Assembly: GCF_964340395.1 (NCBI RefSeq) | Contig: NC_135566.1 | Location: 15,780,001 to 15,842,000, forward strand | DNA length: 62,000 nucleotides | Origin: Glandiceps talaboti | Taxonomy: Eukaryota; Hemichordata; Enteropneusta; Spengelidae | Direction: 5' to 3' | Shown here: one piece after another, positions 54,001-62,000 of the stretch | Layout: each line of letters starts with the position of its first letter | How positions within the stretch are numbered: the first letter of the stretch is position 1 | The notes under the pieces: generated by a model | Databases searched by the model: none | The model's input: the letters and a program-made list of their open reading frames with translations, nothing else | Told to the model about the DNA's origin: nothing | Program-made: the position numbers and the translations under genes

Positions 54001-56626
54001 AATTTGTTTGTGAATGTGAACTATTATGTAGAGTGGCCATAAAACTGTTCTTATCAAATGATGGTAAGTAATATAAGTCTCTGTACTTCCAACATGCTGT
54101 GCCAAGTGTTATTAATAGAATTCAGTTTTTTACTTTCCCTGTTTCTAACAGGTTCCGTTCGTCCACAGTCTGACGTCAGCAGTTGTAGGACTTACCTTGT
54201 AGTTAATAAAACCAGATATAGTCTTGATTTCTAACATGTTTGTATCATGTGCACGGAGTTCTGTTACGTAGGCATACGCTACTTTATACTGCCTGGTGGT
54301 TAAAAATACAGGAATGTTAATAAATAACAGGCTCGTCATAAGAAAAACAAAAGATTTTATAGTGTGGTCACTAGGAGTGCTGTTCGGAGACAGGTTTTAG
54401 ACTAAAAGTGAGGGCCATGATAACTGGGTACTGTAGCCTCCTTTGAAAAATTATCACTTCCAGTTCTTGATATTTCATGGCAAAAATTGCTCACATTTTC
54501 AACCACTTACAACCTTTGTTTCAAATCAAAATATTTTTTAGAAAATCAGGGAGTTTTTTTAGGCACATCGATTTTGATGACTGTAGATGACGCTGACAGT
54601 CTGGACACTTCTTTATTCTTGCCAGAGAGGGCGCTATTCAACACTAAGGGCAGGTGAAAATAAATTTTCTTCATATTTTGATGTCGGAGCTGAACATTTT
54701 GGTTGGTCATGTAATGAGAACAGGGGACAAAATATGGTCACCCTTATTACAAAGTACACAGTATTACACTTACTTCAATGCTGTATGGGTGTCTTGTTTT
54801 AATTCATTGAAGAAAGCAGTCTTGAATGCATGTCTGACAAATAACAACTATAAGATAAAACAGTTACAACCAGTGTTATGGTCATTAGATATCTGAATTC
54901 TGACGGACAATGACTACATGTTACAAACAGTTCAACCAATGTTATGGTCAATAGATAACTATTAGTAAATTCTGACAGACAAAGACTACATGATGCAAAC
55001 AGTTCAACCAATGTTAAAATCTGAATTTTGATTGTGACTCATGTTACTACTAAATATCAACAATGTACATCAAATTCTGCTATCATATAAAATACACTAT
55101 ACTACAAATAAAGCACCACACATGCATTTTTTTTCACAAGGATTTCAACTGTTTTTCACAAAGCTTTTCACACTATTTTTGTTGTCCTTCAGTACATCAA
55201 TCAATGTACATGTACTTGTGTATGTGGGAAGTATCTATGCACAACAGGGGAAGAATACAAAATAAAGTAATGAAATTTCTACTCACAGAGTCAAAACAAT
55301 CTGGAAGTGAATCCTAATTTTTTGCCAACATCTCGTCAGCAATTTCAGATTTGCTTCCAAAATATTTTTTGACTCTGTGAGTAGAAATTTCAATACTAAG
55401 TACGAACCCAGAGTCTATGAACATTCATTCCCACAAAACAAGGTGTTCGTCAAATTCAAGTTGGATGTTGGCAGAACCCTGCAGCTGCCATTGTTATAAA
55501 TGTCCACCCTGGCCAAGCTGAAAACTGACTATGTACCTTAGTCCTGTTAAACATGTATGTCTATTACTGATAACATGGACTTTACTCTACATACCTGGTG
55601 TGTTGTTTTGTTTAAGAATTCTTTGTGGGCTTTAACTCTTCTAGCTTCTGTATGGTAGTATCCTTGCGCCAGTTCATAGAATGCATTCTCCAACCTGTAA
55701 CAAAGACAAAACAGTTCTTAGACTAATGCTAGTAATAGTCAGGTTAAGTAGATTACTCATAGACTCGCATATCTATAATACTACATGACTGTCCATATTT
55801 TCTTTACTCCTTAGTAAACGCACTTGACACTTGGCAACAGAATAACAGTATTTTCTACTGAAGTCTATATATAACTGTAGTCTTACATATATGTACACTG
55901 AGGAAAAGTGTGGTCTTCAATATATGGCTTGCTGTTGTTAACCTGTAAACACAGGACCTGTATACACATATCATACCACAGGGCATATACACAAAATATC
56001 ACAATATTCAAATATGATCAACTCATGATGGTCGAATGGTTTGATTGGTCAGTTTGGAATCTGCAGGTTGCAGGTTCAAGCCTTGCCTCTGCCATTTGTC
56101 TCTGAGTGGCTAAAGTCCTTAGGGCAATATTTGAACCACGATTGTGCTTCAGTCAACCCAGCTGTATAATTTGGGACCTGGTATAGATTTTAGGTCCTTG
56201 CTAGGGATAATGATAACTTGACCCTCACGAAAAAAGGAATTTACCTATGACAGTATGAGGCTATCAAGTCTAAAATAAAGTTAACTATTATTATCATCAT
56301 CATTATTTACTGTTAAAATGACTTACCTAATTGTATATCCAAATAGATGATCTGTATGTGGTAGTACAAACAATGACTTGGCAGATAAATCACATGCACT
56401 ACATAAAGCTGCTGCTCTCTCTGCTGCCACCATATCTTCACCTAAAGTGTTCACAAACAACATGACATTAAATTATAATATATCAAATTCATTATATAAT
56501 TACATGTATGTATGTATGTATGTATGTATGTATGTATGTATGTATGTATGTATGTATGTATGTATGTATGTATGTATGTATGTATGTATGTATGTATGTA
56601 TGTATATATGTATGTATGTATGTATG

Positions 56627-56660
<34 letters not shown>

Positions 56661-58745
56661 TGTATGTATATATGTATGTAAAATATATGTATGTCTGGCT
56701 GTGTCTGTCTGTCTCAAAGTATGTATTTACGTACCTGGTGGTAGAGGTGCATTTTTCTGTATGAGTACAACGGCTACTTTGGTTCCACGTCCACTTAGAC
56801 TGGATCTGTAAATAGTCATCAAATATAACGTGTTCATTACAGATACTAACAAACTGATGCACTATAAGACATATATTCTGTAAATTTCATAATTCTATCA
56901 TAATTTTAAGGGAGAAGACGGAGTAAGCCACCAAATATTTTTTGTCAAGAAACACCTCCTATTTTGAGGAAAAACAATCAAATAAATTTGTTGTCATGTT
57001 TTGTAATAAGTCATGATTTGATTGCCATGTGATATGTACAGAATACAGTGTTCACTGGACAATAGTTATCCAACAGTGGCTCATAATACAAAAGATTTTA
57101 TGAAACCCAGTACACAGCAGATAAGGGTATGCTGTGAAGGCACAGAAGTCGGAATGGATATTATATAATGGTTGCTTGTGTCTGTCTCTTGCAGAGGGTG
57201 ATTTATATACATTGTTGCATGATGCATACGTGTCTACATGTTATAGTCTGCATGTAGTGTGCAACAGGATATGATACATGTTTTTGTTCTGTTTGTCAAA
57301 ATTATGACAGGAATGACCACTGTTTTTCATGTAGTATTTATTTAGTAAATCACCCTCTCAAGAGATGGATAGATTCAACAACTGTATTACAATGTATATA
57401 AATCACTCTCTGCAAGAGACAGACACAAGCAGTAATTGTGTCCGTTCTCACTTTTGTTCCTACACAGCTTACCGGTGTTTCTGCTGCTGTAATCTTACTC
57501 ACCTAACAACTTCAACTCTGGTGGCGCACTCCATTTGTCTCTCCTTCCACATCGTCTCATCCCAATCCAAATCAAAGAAAATAACAACCACAGCTGGTAC
57601 CAAGTTTAGATGTTTGTTCATCCAACCAGTCTTCAATATTCCCTTTGGAATATACCATTCATATGAACTTCTCTGGATGGATATCAAACAAACAATTAGA
57701 TATATAATTCAAGGTACAGTGAAAAAAAATGAAAAAGTAACTAAATCAAAATGAAATGCACATCAAGCAGTGACGTGTAGCACTAGCAGTGAGGAGGGGA
57801 GTAAGTATAGTGTACAAAATATAGGTTAACTATCAAAATGATGGTACAAGGCATGGAAATCCAGTGTTCGCCCAGAGCAAATCTCGAAGTAATTAGGTTG
57901 CCAAGCCCTGTAATTTCATAATGTGTCTAATAGTCACTATGAACATATATATGAGCATGTGCACATATGTGTGTGTGTATGTGTGTGAAACTCCCAAGTC
58001 CCAATCAACAACTAGCAACCTCCTTGCTCGATTAATAATGTGTGTGAGCGTGTGAGTATAAATACATGTATATATACACATGATACACACATACATACAT
58101 ACATACATACATACATACATACATACATACACACATACATGTACATAAACATACACATATACATACATACATACATACATGTACATACATACATACATAC
58201 ATACATACACATACATACATACATGTACATAAACGTACACATATACATACATACATACATACATACATACATACATACATACACATACATACATACATAC
58301 ATACATACACACACACATACATACATACATACATACATACATACATACATACATACATACATACATGTACATATCACACACACACATCCATTAAAATACT
58401 ATTATGATGTACACATATAAATATTGCCATCATGACAAATTTAATTAAATGAAGATCTGTCTGTGACTGAATGTGAAATTAAAAAAACAAATACATGTAC
58501 AGATATTAAATATATAAAACTACCTTTGATCGACATTTCGGATATTCATGGTCACCTGGGAATACAGTGAATGACAATGGAACACGGTCAGGACGTCTCC
58601 CAGCACTGAATGAATCCCAGATAGCTTTATGTACAGCGTTGTATACGACATCCAGGCCAGTCAATACGATAAATCCGAGAGGCCGACACGCCAGTTCCGG
58701 GGGCAACTCCCCAACACCAGATTGTATCGAGTCCTCAGCTGCCAT
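32737..58745 (-). CDS. TRAPPC11: Trafficking protein particle complex subunit 11 (complete, 30 coding exons)
   Basis: Subunit of the TRAPPIII tethering complex, which acts in ER-to-Golgi traffic and autophagy. Coding exons in transcript order: 58524-58745, 57503-57672, 56735-56805, 56327-56441, 55595-55694, 54774-54847, 54196-54292, 53447-53580, 51434-51575, 50583-50753, 49791-49869, 49003-49057, 48142-48222, 47224-47282, 45296-45357, 43624-43756, 43301-43373, 42725-42947, 42249-42430, 39945-40070, 39330-39379, 38100-38191, 37507-37638, 36655-36720, 35972-36079, 35205-35256, 34354-34462, 33690-33915, 33303-33470, 32737-32781. All junctions are GT-AG and phases join without a break: 3417 nt, 1138 residues plus stop (human about 1133). 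The N terminus ([10 protein letters not shown]), the foie-gras region (about residues 262-520, with F-G-D-L-F-D-E-A-I and N-P-G-F-Y-Y-Q-Q type motifs) and the C-terminal gryzun region ([10 protein letters not shown], about residue 1055) match the vertebrate protein as I remember it. The start is the first in-frame ATG, with A at -3 and G at +4. Residues about 648-660 are a Gly/Ser-rich insert. The last exon encodes P-Q-G-K and ten further residues before TAG, as in vertebrates. Exons 19 and 25 have amplified donor junctions in their downstream introns. Confidence 0.96.
34013..34145 (-). mobile_element. MITE family B, partial copy (TRAPPC11 intron 27)
   Basis: Matches one terminal arm (ttaaacaaactatcaagatcagtga..., gtttcatgttgaga) and a single internal subunit (acacacacatcacttacactgtgtgg) of the larger family B element at 44144-45282. 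It has only one copy of the 51-bp subunit, so it shows the state before minisatellite expansion. A related 35-bp motif, ttgagatccaacacag, lies on each side at about 33953 and 34259. Confidence 0.7.
34284..34328 (-). repeat. Diverged copy of part of TRAPPC11 exon 27 in intron 27
   Basis: 45 bp matching exon 27 positions 34391-34435 with about five differences. On the minus strand both encode E-C-F-C-L, then three to five changed residues, then H-Q-Q-G. The copy lies 107 bp from the exon in the direction of the downstream intron. It lacks the exon's end and donor, so it is probably a decayed partial exon duplication. Confidence 0.75.
34474..34499. repeat. (AAATA)n microsatellite
   Basis: About five pentanucleotide units directly upstream of the exon 27 acceptor in transcript order. 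Confidence 0.9.
34574..34845. mobile_element. Possible short inverted-repeat element (TRAPPC11 intron 26)
   Basis: Ends aataggcctttcca and tggaatggcctatt are inverted complements with one or two mismatches. Internally, ggcgct...cttcctgtctgt and ggcgct...atttcctgtttgt are direct repeats. No target duplication was seen. Confidence 0.45.
35767..36016 (-). repeat. Tandem duplication of exon 25 end plus its 5' splice site
   Basis: A 61-bp unit made of the last 45 bp of exon 25 plus the first 16 bp of its intron (GTAAGTATTATGGTTT). Four donor copies end, on the plus strand, at 35971 (authentic), 35910, 35849 and 35772, spaced 61, 61 and 77 bp. The larger last step is explained by a doubled tttctatggtgatggg. 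The copies carry a few substitutions. Each decoy donor reads ACTTAC on the plus strand (GTAAGT in the transcript), identical to the authentic one. Confidence 0.95.
36084..36121. repeat. (AAATC)n microsatellite next to exon 25 acceptor
   Basis: About seven pentamers immediately upstream (in the transcript) of the exon 25 acceptor. Confidence 0.9.
36866..37258. repeat. Compound (TG)n/(CTGT)n/(ATGT)n/(GGAT)n/(GCAT)n microsatellite
   Basis: Nearly 400 bp of changing dinucleotide and tetranucleotide blocks in TRAPPC11 intron 23: TG, then TGTC, ATGT, TG, TGTC, GCAT, long ATGT, GGAT and GCAT. Very long frames cross it on both strands because all blocks are short periodic repeats. They are not genes. 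Confidence 0.97.
37794..38070. mobile_element. MITE family C with internal palindromic repeats (TRAPPC11 intron 22)
   Basis: Terminal inverted repeats of about 28 bp: tgaaacacaatgtcgtctgg at the left and ccagacgacattttgtttca at the right. Inside are several alternately oriented copies of a unit around cttacyaacattgctacatt, so the whole element can fold on itself repeatedly. It ends 29 nt from the exon 22 donor. Superfamily unknown. Confidence 0.85.
40180..40234. repeat. (CA)n microsatellite
   Basis: About 27 CA units in TRAPPC11 intron 19, close upstream of the exon 20 acceptor. A short (GACA)n tract lies at 40345-40370. Confidence 0.97.
40511..42291 (-). repeat. Amplified exon 19 end / 5' splice-site array (about 48 donor copies)
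   Basis: Read on the minus strand, exon 19 ends in codons [13 protein letters not shown] followed by AG|GTGAGT. The intron then continues with tandem copies of that same exon tail and donor. Two main unit lengths alternate. One is 43 bp (GTGAGTTAGACTGGGATTTC plus ATTCATGTSGATCCATCTATCAG). The other is 26 bp and lacks a 17-bp internal part. A third variant contains a doubled ACTGGGATTT. By hand I count about 48 copies of CTAACTCAC (GTGAGTTAG in the transcript). Reading past the first donor in the coding frame meets TGA at once (AGG TGA), so the copies behave as intron, not coding repeats. The exon's own AATGAGTTAGACTGG differs from the intron start GTGAGTTAGACTGG by one base. Confidence 0.96.
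42545..42709 (+). mobile_element. MITE family A, single-arm copy (TRAPPC11 intron 18)
   Basis: Closely matches one arm of the intact family A element at 53812-54188: tacaaytgcc, acatcagacc, cagggaaagtaaa, aacacttggc, cagcatgttgga, agagacttgtatta, gtttgataagaa. It ends about 15 nt from the exon 18 donor at 42724. Confidence 0.85.
44144..45282. mobile_element. MITE family B, full element with expanded interior (TRAPPC11 intron 15)
   Basis: Inverted terminal arms of about 95 bp: acctcttttcagagaagctt, then aagatcagtgagcctgatca at the left, and tgatcaggctcactgatctt, then aagcttcctagaaaagag at the right. The interior is almost wholly a 51-bp minisatellite. The shorter related copy at 34013-34145 has just one internal subunit. 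This supports expansion of a MITE-internal segment after insertion or in a progenitor. Confidence 0.9.
44450..45170. repeat. 51-bp minisatellite inside MITE B
   Basis: Fourteen near-identical units of gtaagtgatgtttgtgtgtt plus atctttattgtgtctacagagcagacactgt. Because 51 is a multiple of three and no stop occurs, frames of over 230 codons are open on both strands, giving a 17-residue repeat. On the plus strand each unit has a good acceptor (tgtctacag) 12 nt before a good donor (gtaagt). TRAPPC11 is transcribed from the other strand, so these signals are antisense to it. Confidence 0.96.
45505..45564. repeat. (TG)n microsatellite
   Basis: TG array followed by TGTC units in TRAPPC11 intron 14, just upstream of exon 15 in transcript order. 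Confidence 0.97.
46555..46712. repeat. Degenerate short-period minisatellite
   Basis: Imperfect repeats of cacaacragtgmgt, period about 13-16 bp, with roughly ten copies, in TRAPPC11 intron 14. Confidence 0.7.
47385..47454. repeat. (ATACA)n pentanucleotide repeat
   Basis: About fourteen pentamers, several changed to TGCA or TGTA variants. Confidence 0.9.
47564..47585. repeat. G22 homopolymer
   Basis: An uninterrupted run of 22 G in TRAPPC11 intron 13. The run length may be a sequencing or assembly approximation. Confidence 0.9.
49139..49290 (+). mobile_element. tRNA-derived SINE (TRAPPC11 intron 11)
   Basis: TGGTGGCTGAGCGGTTAA matches a pol III A box of tRNA-Leu/Ser type. TCTGGGTCCAACT, some 35 nt downstream, sits at the B-box position. 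A GGTTTAAACCC follows near 49270. Inserted antisense to TRAPPC11. It is not a functional tRNA because the acceptor stem does not pair. Confidence 0.55.
50849..51050. repeat. Facing (TG)n and (CA)n arrays
   Basis: A TG-rich array at 50849-50940 and a CA-rich array at 50967-51028 lie 27 bp apart, followed by TGTC units. The two are inverted complements and could fold into a hairpin. They are repeat DNA in TRAPPC11 intron 9, and the frames across them are artefacts. Confidence 0.95.
52685..52971. mobile_element. hAT-type MITE with 8-bp target duplication (TRAPPC11 intron 8)
   Basis: The element spans 52693-52963 and begins CAGTGCGCCCTCTAAGCC. Its other end, read inward, is CAGTGTGCCCTCTAATG. 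The 8-bp sequence GTGTACAA occurs directly on both sides (52685-52692 and 52964-52971). Terminal CAG/CTG ends with an 8-bp target duplication are the hallmark of the hAT superfamily. Inside, a 99-bp unit is tandemly duplicated (52693 and 52792). The second unit differs mainly where CG in the first has become TG or CA, as CpG decay would give. No transposase is encoded. Confidence 0.9.
53067..53103. repeat. 37-bp hairpin
   Basis: catggaagtataacccac and gtgggttacacttccatg pair over about 18 bp with one mismatch and almost no loop. Flanks on both sides carry atctaagc. Function unknown. Confidence 0.85.
53812..54188. mobile_element. MITE family A, intact foldback copy (TRAPPC11 intron 7)
   Basis: About 155-bp inverted arms around a 60-bp centre. 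The left arm starts tacaactgccgacatcagac and the right arm ends gtctgacgtcagcagttgta. Both contain the cagcatgttgga / agagacttgtatta core. The outer bases are TA at both ends, compatible with a TA target as in Tc1/mariner-type MITEs, which is my inference. The right end leaves only 8 nt between the element and the last base of exon 7. Confidence 0.9.
54341..54740. repeat. Dispersed repeat segments shared with 36490-36600 and 61517-61567
   Basis: caaaagattttatagtgtgg...cactaggagtgctgttc matches 61517-61567 in NOC4L intron 4. The later part, ttttgatgtcggagctga...ggttggtcatgtaatgaga, matches TRAPPC11 intron 24 near 36540. These are probably two ends of one element family. Boundaries are unclear. 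Confidence 0.6.
55271..55392. mobile_element. MITE family D (TRAPPC11 intron 5)
   Basis: A 122-bp element with perfect or near-perfect terminal inverted repeats of about 25 bp: tgaaatttctactcacagag at the left and ctctgtgagtagaaatttca at the right. One end recurs in NOC4L intron 1 at 59555-59605. Confidence 0.88.
56013..56308 (+). mobile_element. tRNA-derived SINE with central conserved domain (TRAPPC11 intron 4)
   Basis: The head has an A-box-like tggtcgaatggt and a clear B box, GGTTCAAGCC. A body follows containing agtcaacccagctgtataat and gggacctggta, similar to a central domain I recall from many invertebrate SINEs. The tail is attattatcatcatcattatt. It is antisense to TRAPPC11, and its tail ends 18 nt from the exon 4 donor side (exon 4 begins at 56327). 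Confidence 0.75.
56504..56690. repeat. (ATGT)n tetranucleotide array
   Basis: About 45 ATGT units with occasional ATAT interruptions, in TRAPPC11 intron 3. Both-strand open frames here are repeat artefacts. Confidence 0.97.
58083..58373. repeat. (CATA)n tetranucleotide array
   Basis: About 290 bp of CATA with interspersed CACA and GTACATAAAC blocks in TRAPPC11 intron 1. A longer period of about 85-90 bp, marked by gtacataaacrtacacatat, is visible twice (58140 and 58226). Confidence 0.97.
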
Positions 58746-59123
58746 TTTCCTTGACACATAAAATGTTAGATCGACTGCATACCCTATCTACTATTTTCTC
58801 TGAAGACCTTGTCTATTTTGGAGTAAATTCGGCAGCGAAATTTTCTGTGAATATATCACAACAAACGCATCACTCCGACGTACTGCAGGATGATGTGGTA
58901 GAAGTAGCTTGCTATTGTCAGTACGCATTTTCCAAAATATCAATAATCGTCACTTTGACATTATTTAATTTATCAAAAAAGTAAAGCGATTAGATTCAGC
59001 AGTACTTTATTACAATGAGATTTTATAGTATGGTAATTTATATATTGATATTCTAATTAAGAGATTGTGCCGTGGTAATTTTGAGATCGAATACACAGAT
59101 TGGGAAAGTAAACCATTTCCAAT
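58746..59123. promoter_or_regulatory. Bidirectional promoter region between TRAPPC11 and NOC4L
   Basis: 378 bp separate the two divergent start codons. The NOC4L start sits in CCAATATGGCGCCG, close to the YY1 motif AANATGGCGSC. The TRAPPC11 start sits in AAAATGGCAGCTG, a weaker version. YY1 sites over start codons are common in housekeeping genes. No TATA box is evident at a fitting distance. The frame open on the plus strand here (58751-58984) is most likely untranslated sequence. Confidence 0.7.
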
Positions 59124-62000
59124 ATGGCGCCGTCCAGGGAAAACACGATCGCCGATATTAAACAGAAAACCAAAGAATTCCTCGCCAGTAAAGAAAAATC
59201 TAATAATATCATCGACATTCTTGAATATATTGAGGTGAGTGACTTCAGTCATTGAGCTTGTTTCGATGTATTCCGCTTGGTCTAGAGGGAAAGCTATTGA
59301 CACTGGACGGTGGTCATCACCACACGTGTGCCCCATAACATAAGTTACATACGTTTACCAATGGATTGATACTGAGAGATAGACTGACAACTGCATAATA
59401 GATGAGGCGGTGGGGTGGGGGTCATAGAGAAGTGTATGAGTTTTGTAAAGTGTAATGTACTAACTACAGATGTATAACATCACAGTATTGTTTCAACCCA
59501 ATTTATTTATGGATAATGTTTGCAAATTTTAATATGTTTTTCTTTAATACTAATTGAAATTTCTACTCATTGACTCAAAACATTTCTTAGACGCGAATCC
59601 CAATTTCTTTTTTTCCTTTTTCCCCCCCTTGTTTCTCGAATTAAATCATTTGTCCTCCTTTTCCCCATCTATACAGAATGATGAACCTGGTATTGTAATT
59701 GCAGCCATCAAATCAATCCATAAGATCTGTATCAGTCTACTATCAACTAATCAAATCTATGATGGAACAAGTGAAAGTAAACCAGATAAGAAAATGACAG
59801 CCTCCAACAAGTATAAACTATGGCTGTTTGAAAGATACACAGATTGTATCCAGAAGTTGGTGAAGGCAATGGATCATTCCTCATCTAACGTACAGGTGAC
59901 AATAATGTTCTATAAGTCATTATTTATCAAAATAATTATGAGACATTCAGACATAATTATATTTGATTTTCATTTAATAGAGTTATATTTAATTCATTTA
60001 AATTTATTAAATCATATTTATGAAATATCAAATTATTGATATATACTATAGAATTGAATATATAGTACATGTATATTCATAAATTTAGATATAAAATATA
60101 ATATAAAAATATTTCATTTATTTATACTTATATTTACTGACTGTTTAGTTCATGTGATTGCCTTTGATATGGAAATAGAAGTATAGAAATGATTCAAAGT
60201 ATTCATATTTTGCTGTATGTTTATTTGTAGGAATTGGCATTGTGTACTCTAATGAAGTTTGTTGAGACTCAGTCAAGACACCCAGTCAAGAAACTGCAAC
60301 ATGGACTTTACTTTCCCCAATCACTCTTCAGTGTAAGTCATTAAAATATTAATCGTTACCTGTTGTCGGTTCAAAGATGCATCCCCCACCTTCCCATACA
60401 ACATAATTTATTTTGTACATGCAGAAGGGGATACCCTGTGTTTACACTACTCCAGGGGACTGTTGTCACTTGATCATATCCCTGATTTTTTTTTGAGTAA
60501 ATATTGTTTCTATGATTGATGTTAATAATTGAAAGTTAATACAATTGAAAAGACCAACGTGGTTTTCTACCATTTATGCACATTAATTTCAATGTAGTAA
60601 ACTTTAAAGGCAATTCAAAAAGTTGTAATTATAGCAAATTGTAAAATAAAGTTGTTGTATCTTCTGTCAAGAATGTTTTTGTTATCATGCGGAGTTCCTG
60701 ATATAGAAGGATAGTATTTTATATAAACCAGAAATAGTAGACTGTAAAATATAATCACCATAATTGGCATACTACATACTGTAGTTAGTTGAGCACCTCC
60801 CATTAATGCATTCTACAGTCTGTCTTAACAGTAACAGGTTTGAATTAGTCTACAGGCAATCTGTAACATGACAGTCACTTGTAAGCTATGAGTCAAGTCA
60901 TGGATGTCTTAATACCAAATAATTGTGTTATTAGCTATTTTAGAACTTTCATAAAGCGTTGTTCCAAAAACAGAACCATGAAAGTAACACCATAGATCGC
61001 AGGGTTGATCATTGCTCTGTTTCTTAACTTGTGTTACTTTTGCAATTACAGGGGATAATATTGTATGCATGATCTATCACAGCTATTGGTAATTACAGAA
61101 TTATTTTGTACTAGGACATCTCTGCTTTCAAGTTGACTCAGTTTACAAGTGACTGTGTGTCATTTAGGTTTATCAGAGCTGGTGTATTACTTTGACCCAG
61201 AGTGGATTGGAATTATTAAAATACATTAATTCTCATTCTGATTATAATTCTTATACTGAATGATGATTAACCTTGACAATCTCCATTTCCAGAAAATACT
61301 AGACGGACTTCTATCATCGGACATAGTTCGACATCAACTCATTGGAAGGTTTCAAGAATATTTGGAATATGACGACATCAGATATTATTTATTAGACAAA
61401 ATCAGTGTAAGAGCAGCTTATATAAAAAAACACAAGAGTTCAGAGGTAAGTTATGTGTACAGATTGCTGACCAATTCCTAGCACAGGAGACAAAATATCA
61501 TTTTCCTGTAAAACAGAAAGACAAAAGATTTTTTAGTTTGGCCACTAGGGGTGCTGTTCAGAAGCAGAAATAATGAGATTTTCAAAAATGAGTTTTGACA
61601 TTTGTCTGCTAGTTTTAGATTTCAAATTGTTAGATTTTGACATTATTGCAAATAAATAGGTGACATAGTAAATTGATCAAACCCATTTTTTATTAGATTT
61701 GAAGATTAAAATGTACAAAATAATGCTGGTGCTACAAATTGAAACTTTCTATCAATGACATTGATAATGATACTTTAGGGGTCAGAAAAGTATATGCTAA
61801 TTTTATGCAAATATTGATCGCATCAGAAATGTACATTAACATAATTAATGTTTTTTTTTTATTTTATCCTCTTTGTTATGTCAAAATTGTTGAATTCATT
61901 ATTGATATGTTTAGTACTCATTTAATATGTCTTTATCCTAGGACAATAAATTTATTGTGGAGAATCTGTTCACGTTGTTGGAACAGATATCAAGATGTAT
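59124..62000 (+). CDS. NOC4L: Nucleolar complex protein 4 homologue, 5' part (exons 1-5, runs off the window)
   Basis: Orthologue of yeast Noc4, which partners Nop14 in the nucleolus for 40S ribosomal subunit maturation. Exons: 59124-59234, 59677-59895, 60231-60332, 61293-61445, and 61942 to beyond 62000. All four complete introns are GT-AG and phase 0. About 214 residues are visible of some 500 expected. Similarity to the vertebrate protein is clearest in N-x-I-x-D-I-L (exon 1), K-Y-K-L-W (exon 2), L-K-F-V-type L-M-K-F-V-E (exon 3), and F-Q-E-Y-L-E-Y-D-D-I-R-Y (exon 4). The last matches F-R-E-Y-L-D-Y-D-D-T-R-Y of human NOC4L as I recall it. Exon 5 gives N-L-F-T-L-L. The C-terminal CBF/Mak21 domain lies outside the window. 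The ATG has A at -3 and G at +4. Confidence 0.94.
59555..59605 (+). mobile_element. MITE family D, single end (NOC4L intron 1)
   Basis: tgaaatttctactcattgac and the following tcaaaacattt...gcgaatcccaatt match the left half of the family D element at 55271-55392. The other end is missing. Confidence 0.65.

Noticed and set aside
57893-58420. Frames of 108-164 codons in the CATA array
   Set aside because: Repeat artefact within TRAPPC11 intron 1.
58751-58984. 77-codon plus-strand frame between the two genes
   Set aside because: Lies in the shared promoter and 5' untranslated region. No family resemblance.
59010-59336. 108-codon minus-strand frame over NOC4L exon 1
   Set aside because: Shadow of the real exon on the other strand.

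Overview
This is a eukaryotic (animal) genomic window. It is AT-rich, very rich in simple repeats, and has typical GT-AG spliced genes with short exons. The two genes I could reconstruct are animal orthologues: TRAPPC11 (minus strand, complete) and NOC4L (plus strand, 5' part only). The 30-exon structure, tRNA-derived SINEs, many small inverted-repeat elements and long tetranucleotide arrays suggest a non-vertebrate bilaterian, either a lophotrochozoan or an invertebrate deuterostome. The sequence alone does not let me name the species.

Layout. Positions 1 to about 31.7 kb contain no gene I can support. This part holds simple repeats, a Penelope-like GIY-YIG fragment (2622-2966), a decayed CR1-type reverse transcriptase (about 24.69-25.14 kb), a possible LTR/primer-binding-site relic (about 29.8 kb), a 340-bp palindromic element (28951-29293) and otherwise featureless DNA. 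From 32737 to 58745 lies TRAPPC11. I placed 30 coding exons by splice sites, phase continuity and similarity to vertebrate TRAPPC11. They sum to 3417 nt, or 1138 residues, close to the roughly 1133 of the human protein. From 59124 to the window end lie the first five exons of NOC4L. The two start codons are 378 bp apart on opposite strands, so the genes probably share a bidirectional promoter. One acts in membrane trafficking (TRAPPIII complex) and the other in nucleolar 40S ribosome assembly; I see no functional link beyond head-to-head placement.

The most unusual feature is in TRAPPC11. In two introns the end of the upstream exon plus its 5' splice site has been tandemly amplified into the intron. 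After exon 19 there are about 48 copies of a CAG|GTGAGT junction across 1.78 kb (40511-42291). After exon 25 there are four copies of a 61-bp exon-end/donor unit (35767-36016). A diverged piece of exon 27 also sits in its own downstream intron (34284-34328). The correct exon therefore sits next to a row of near-identical decoy donors. Several inverted-repeat elements and a SINE also lie very close to 5' splice sites in this gene; one ends 8 nt from the exon 7 donor.

Other TRAPPC11 introns hold at least four families of short terminal-inverted-repeat elements. These include an hAT-type MITE with a perfect 8-bp target-site duplication, and a MITE whose interior has expanded into a 51-bp minisatellite that is open in reading frames on both strands by chance of its length (51 = 17 x 3).
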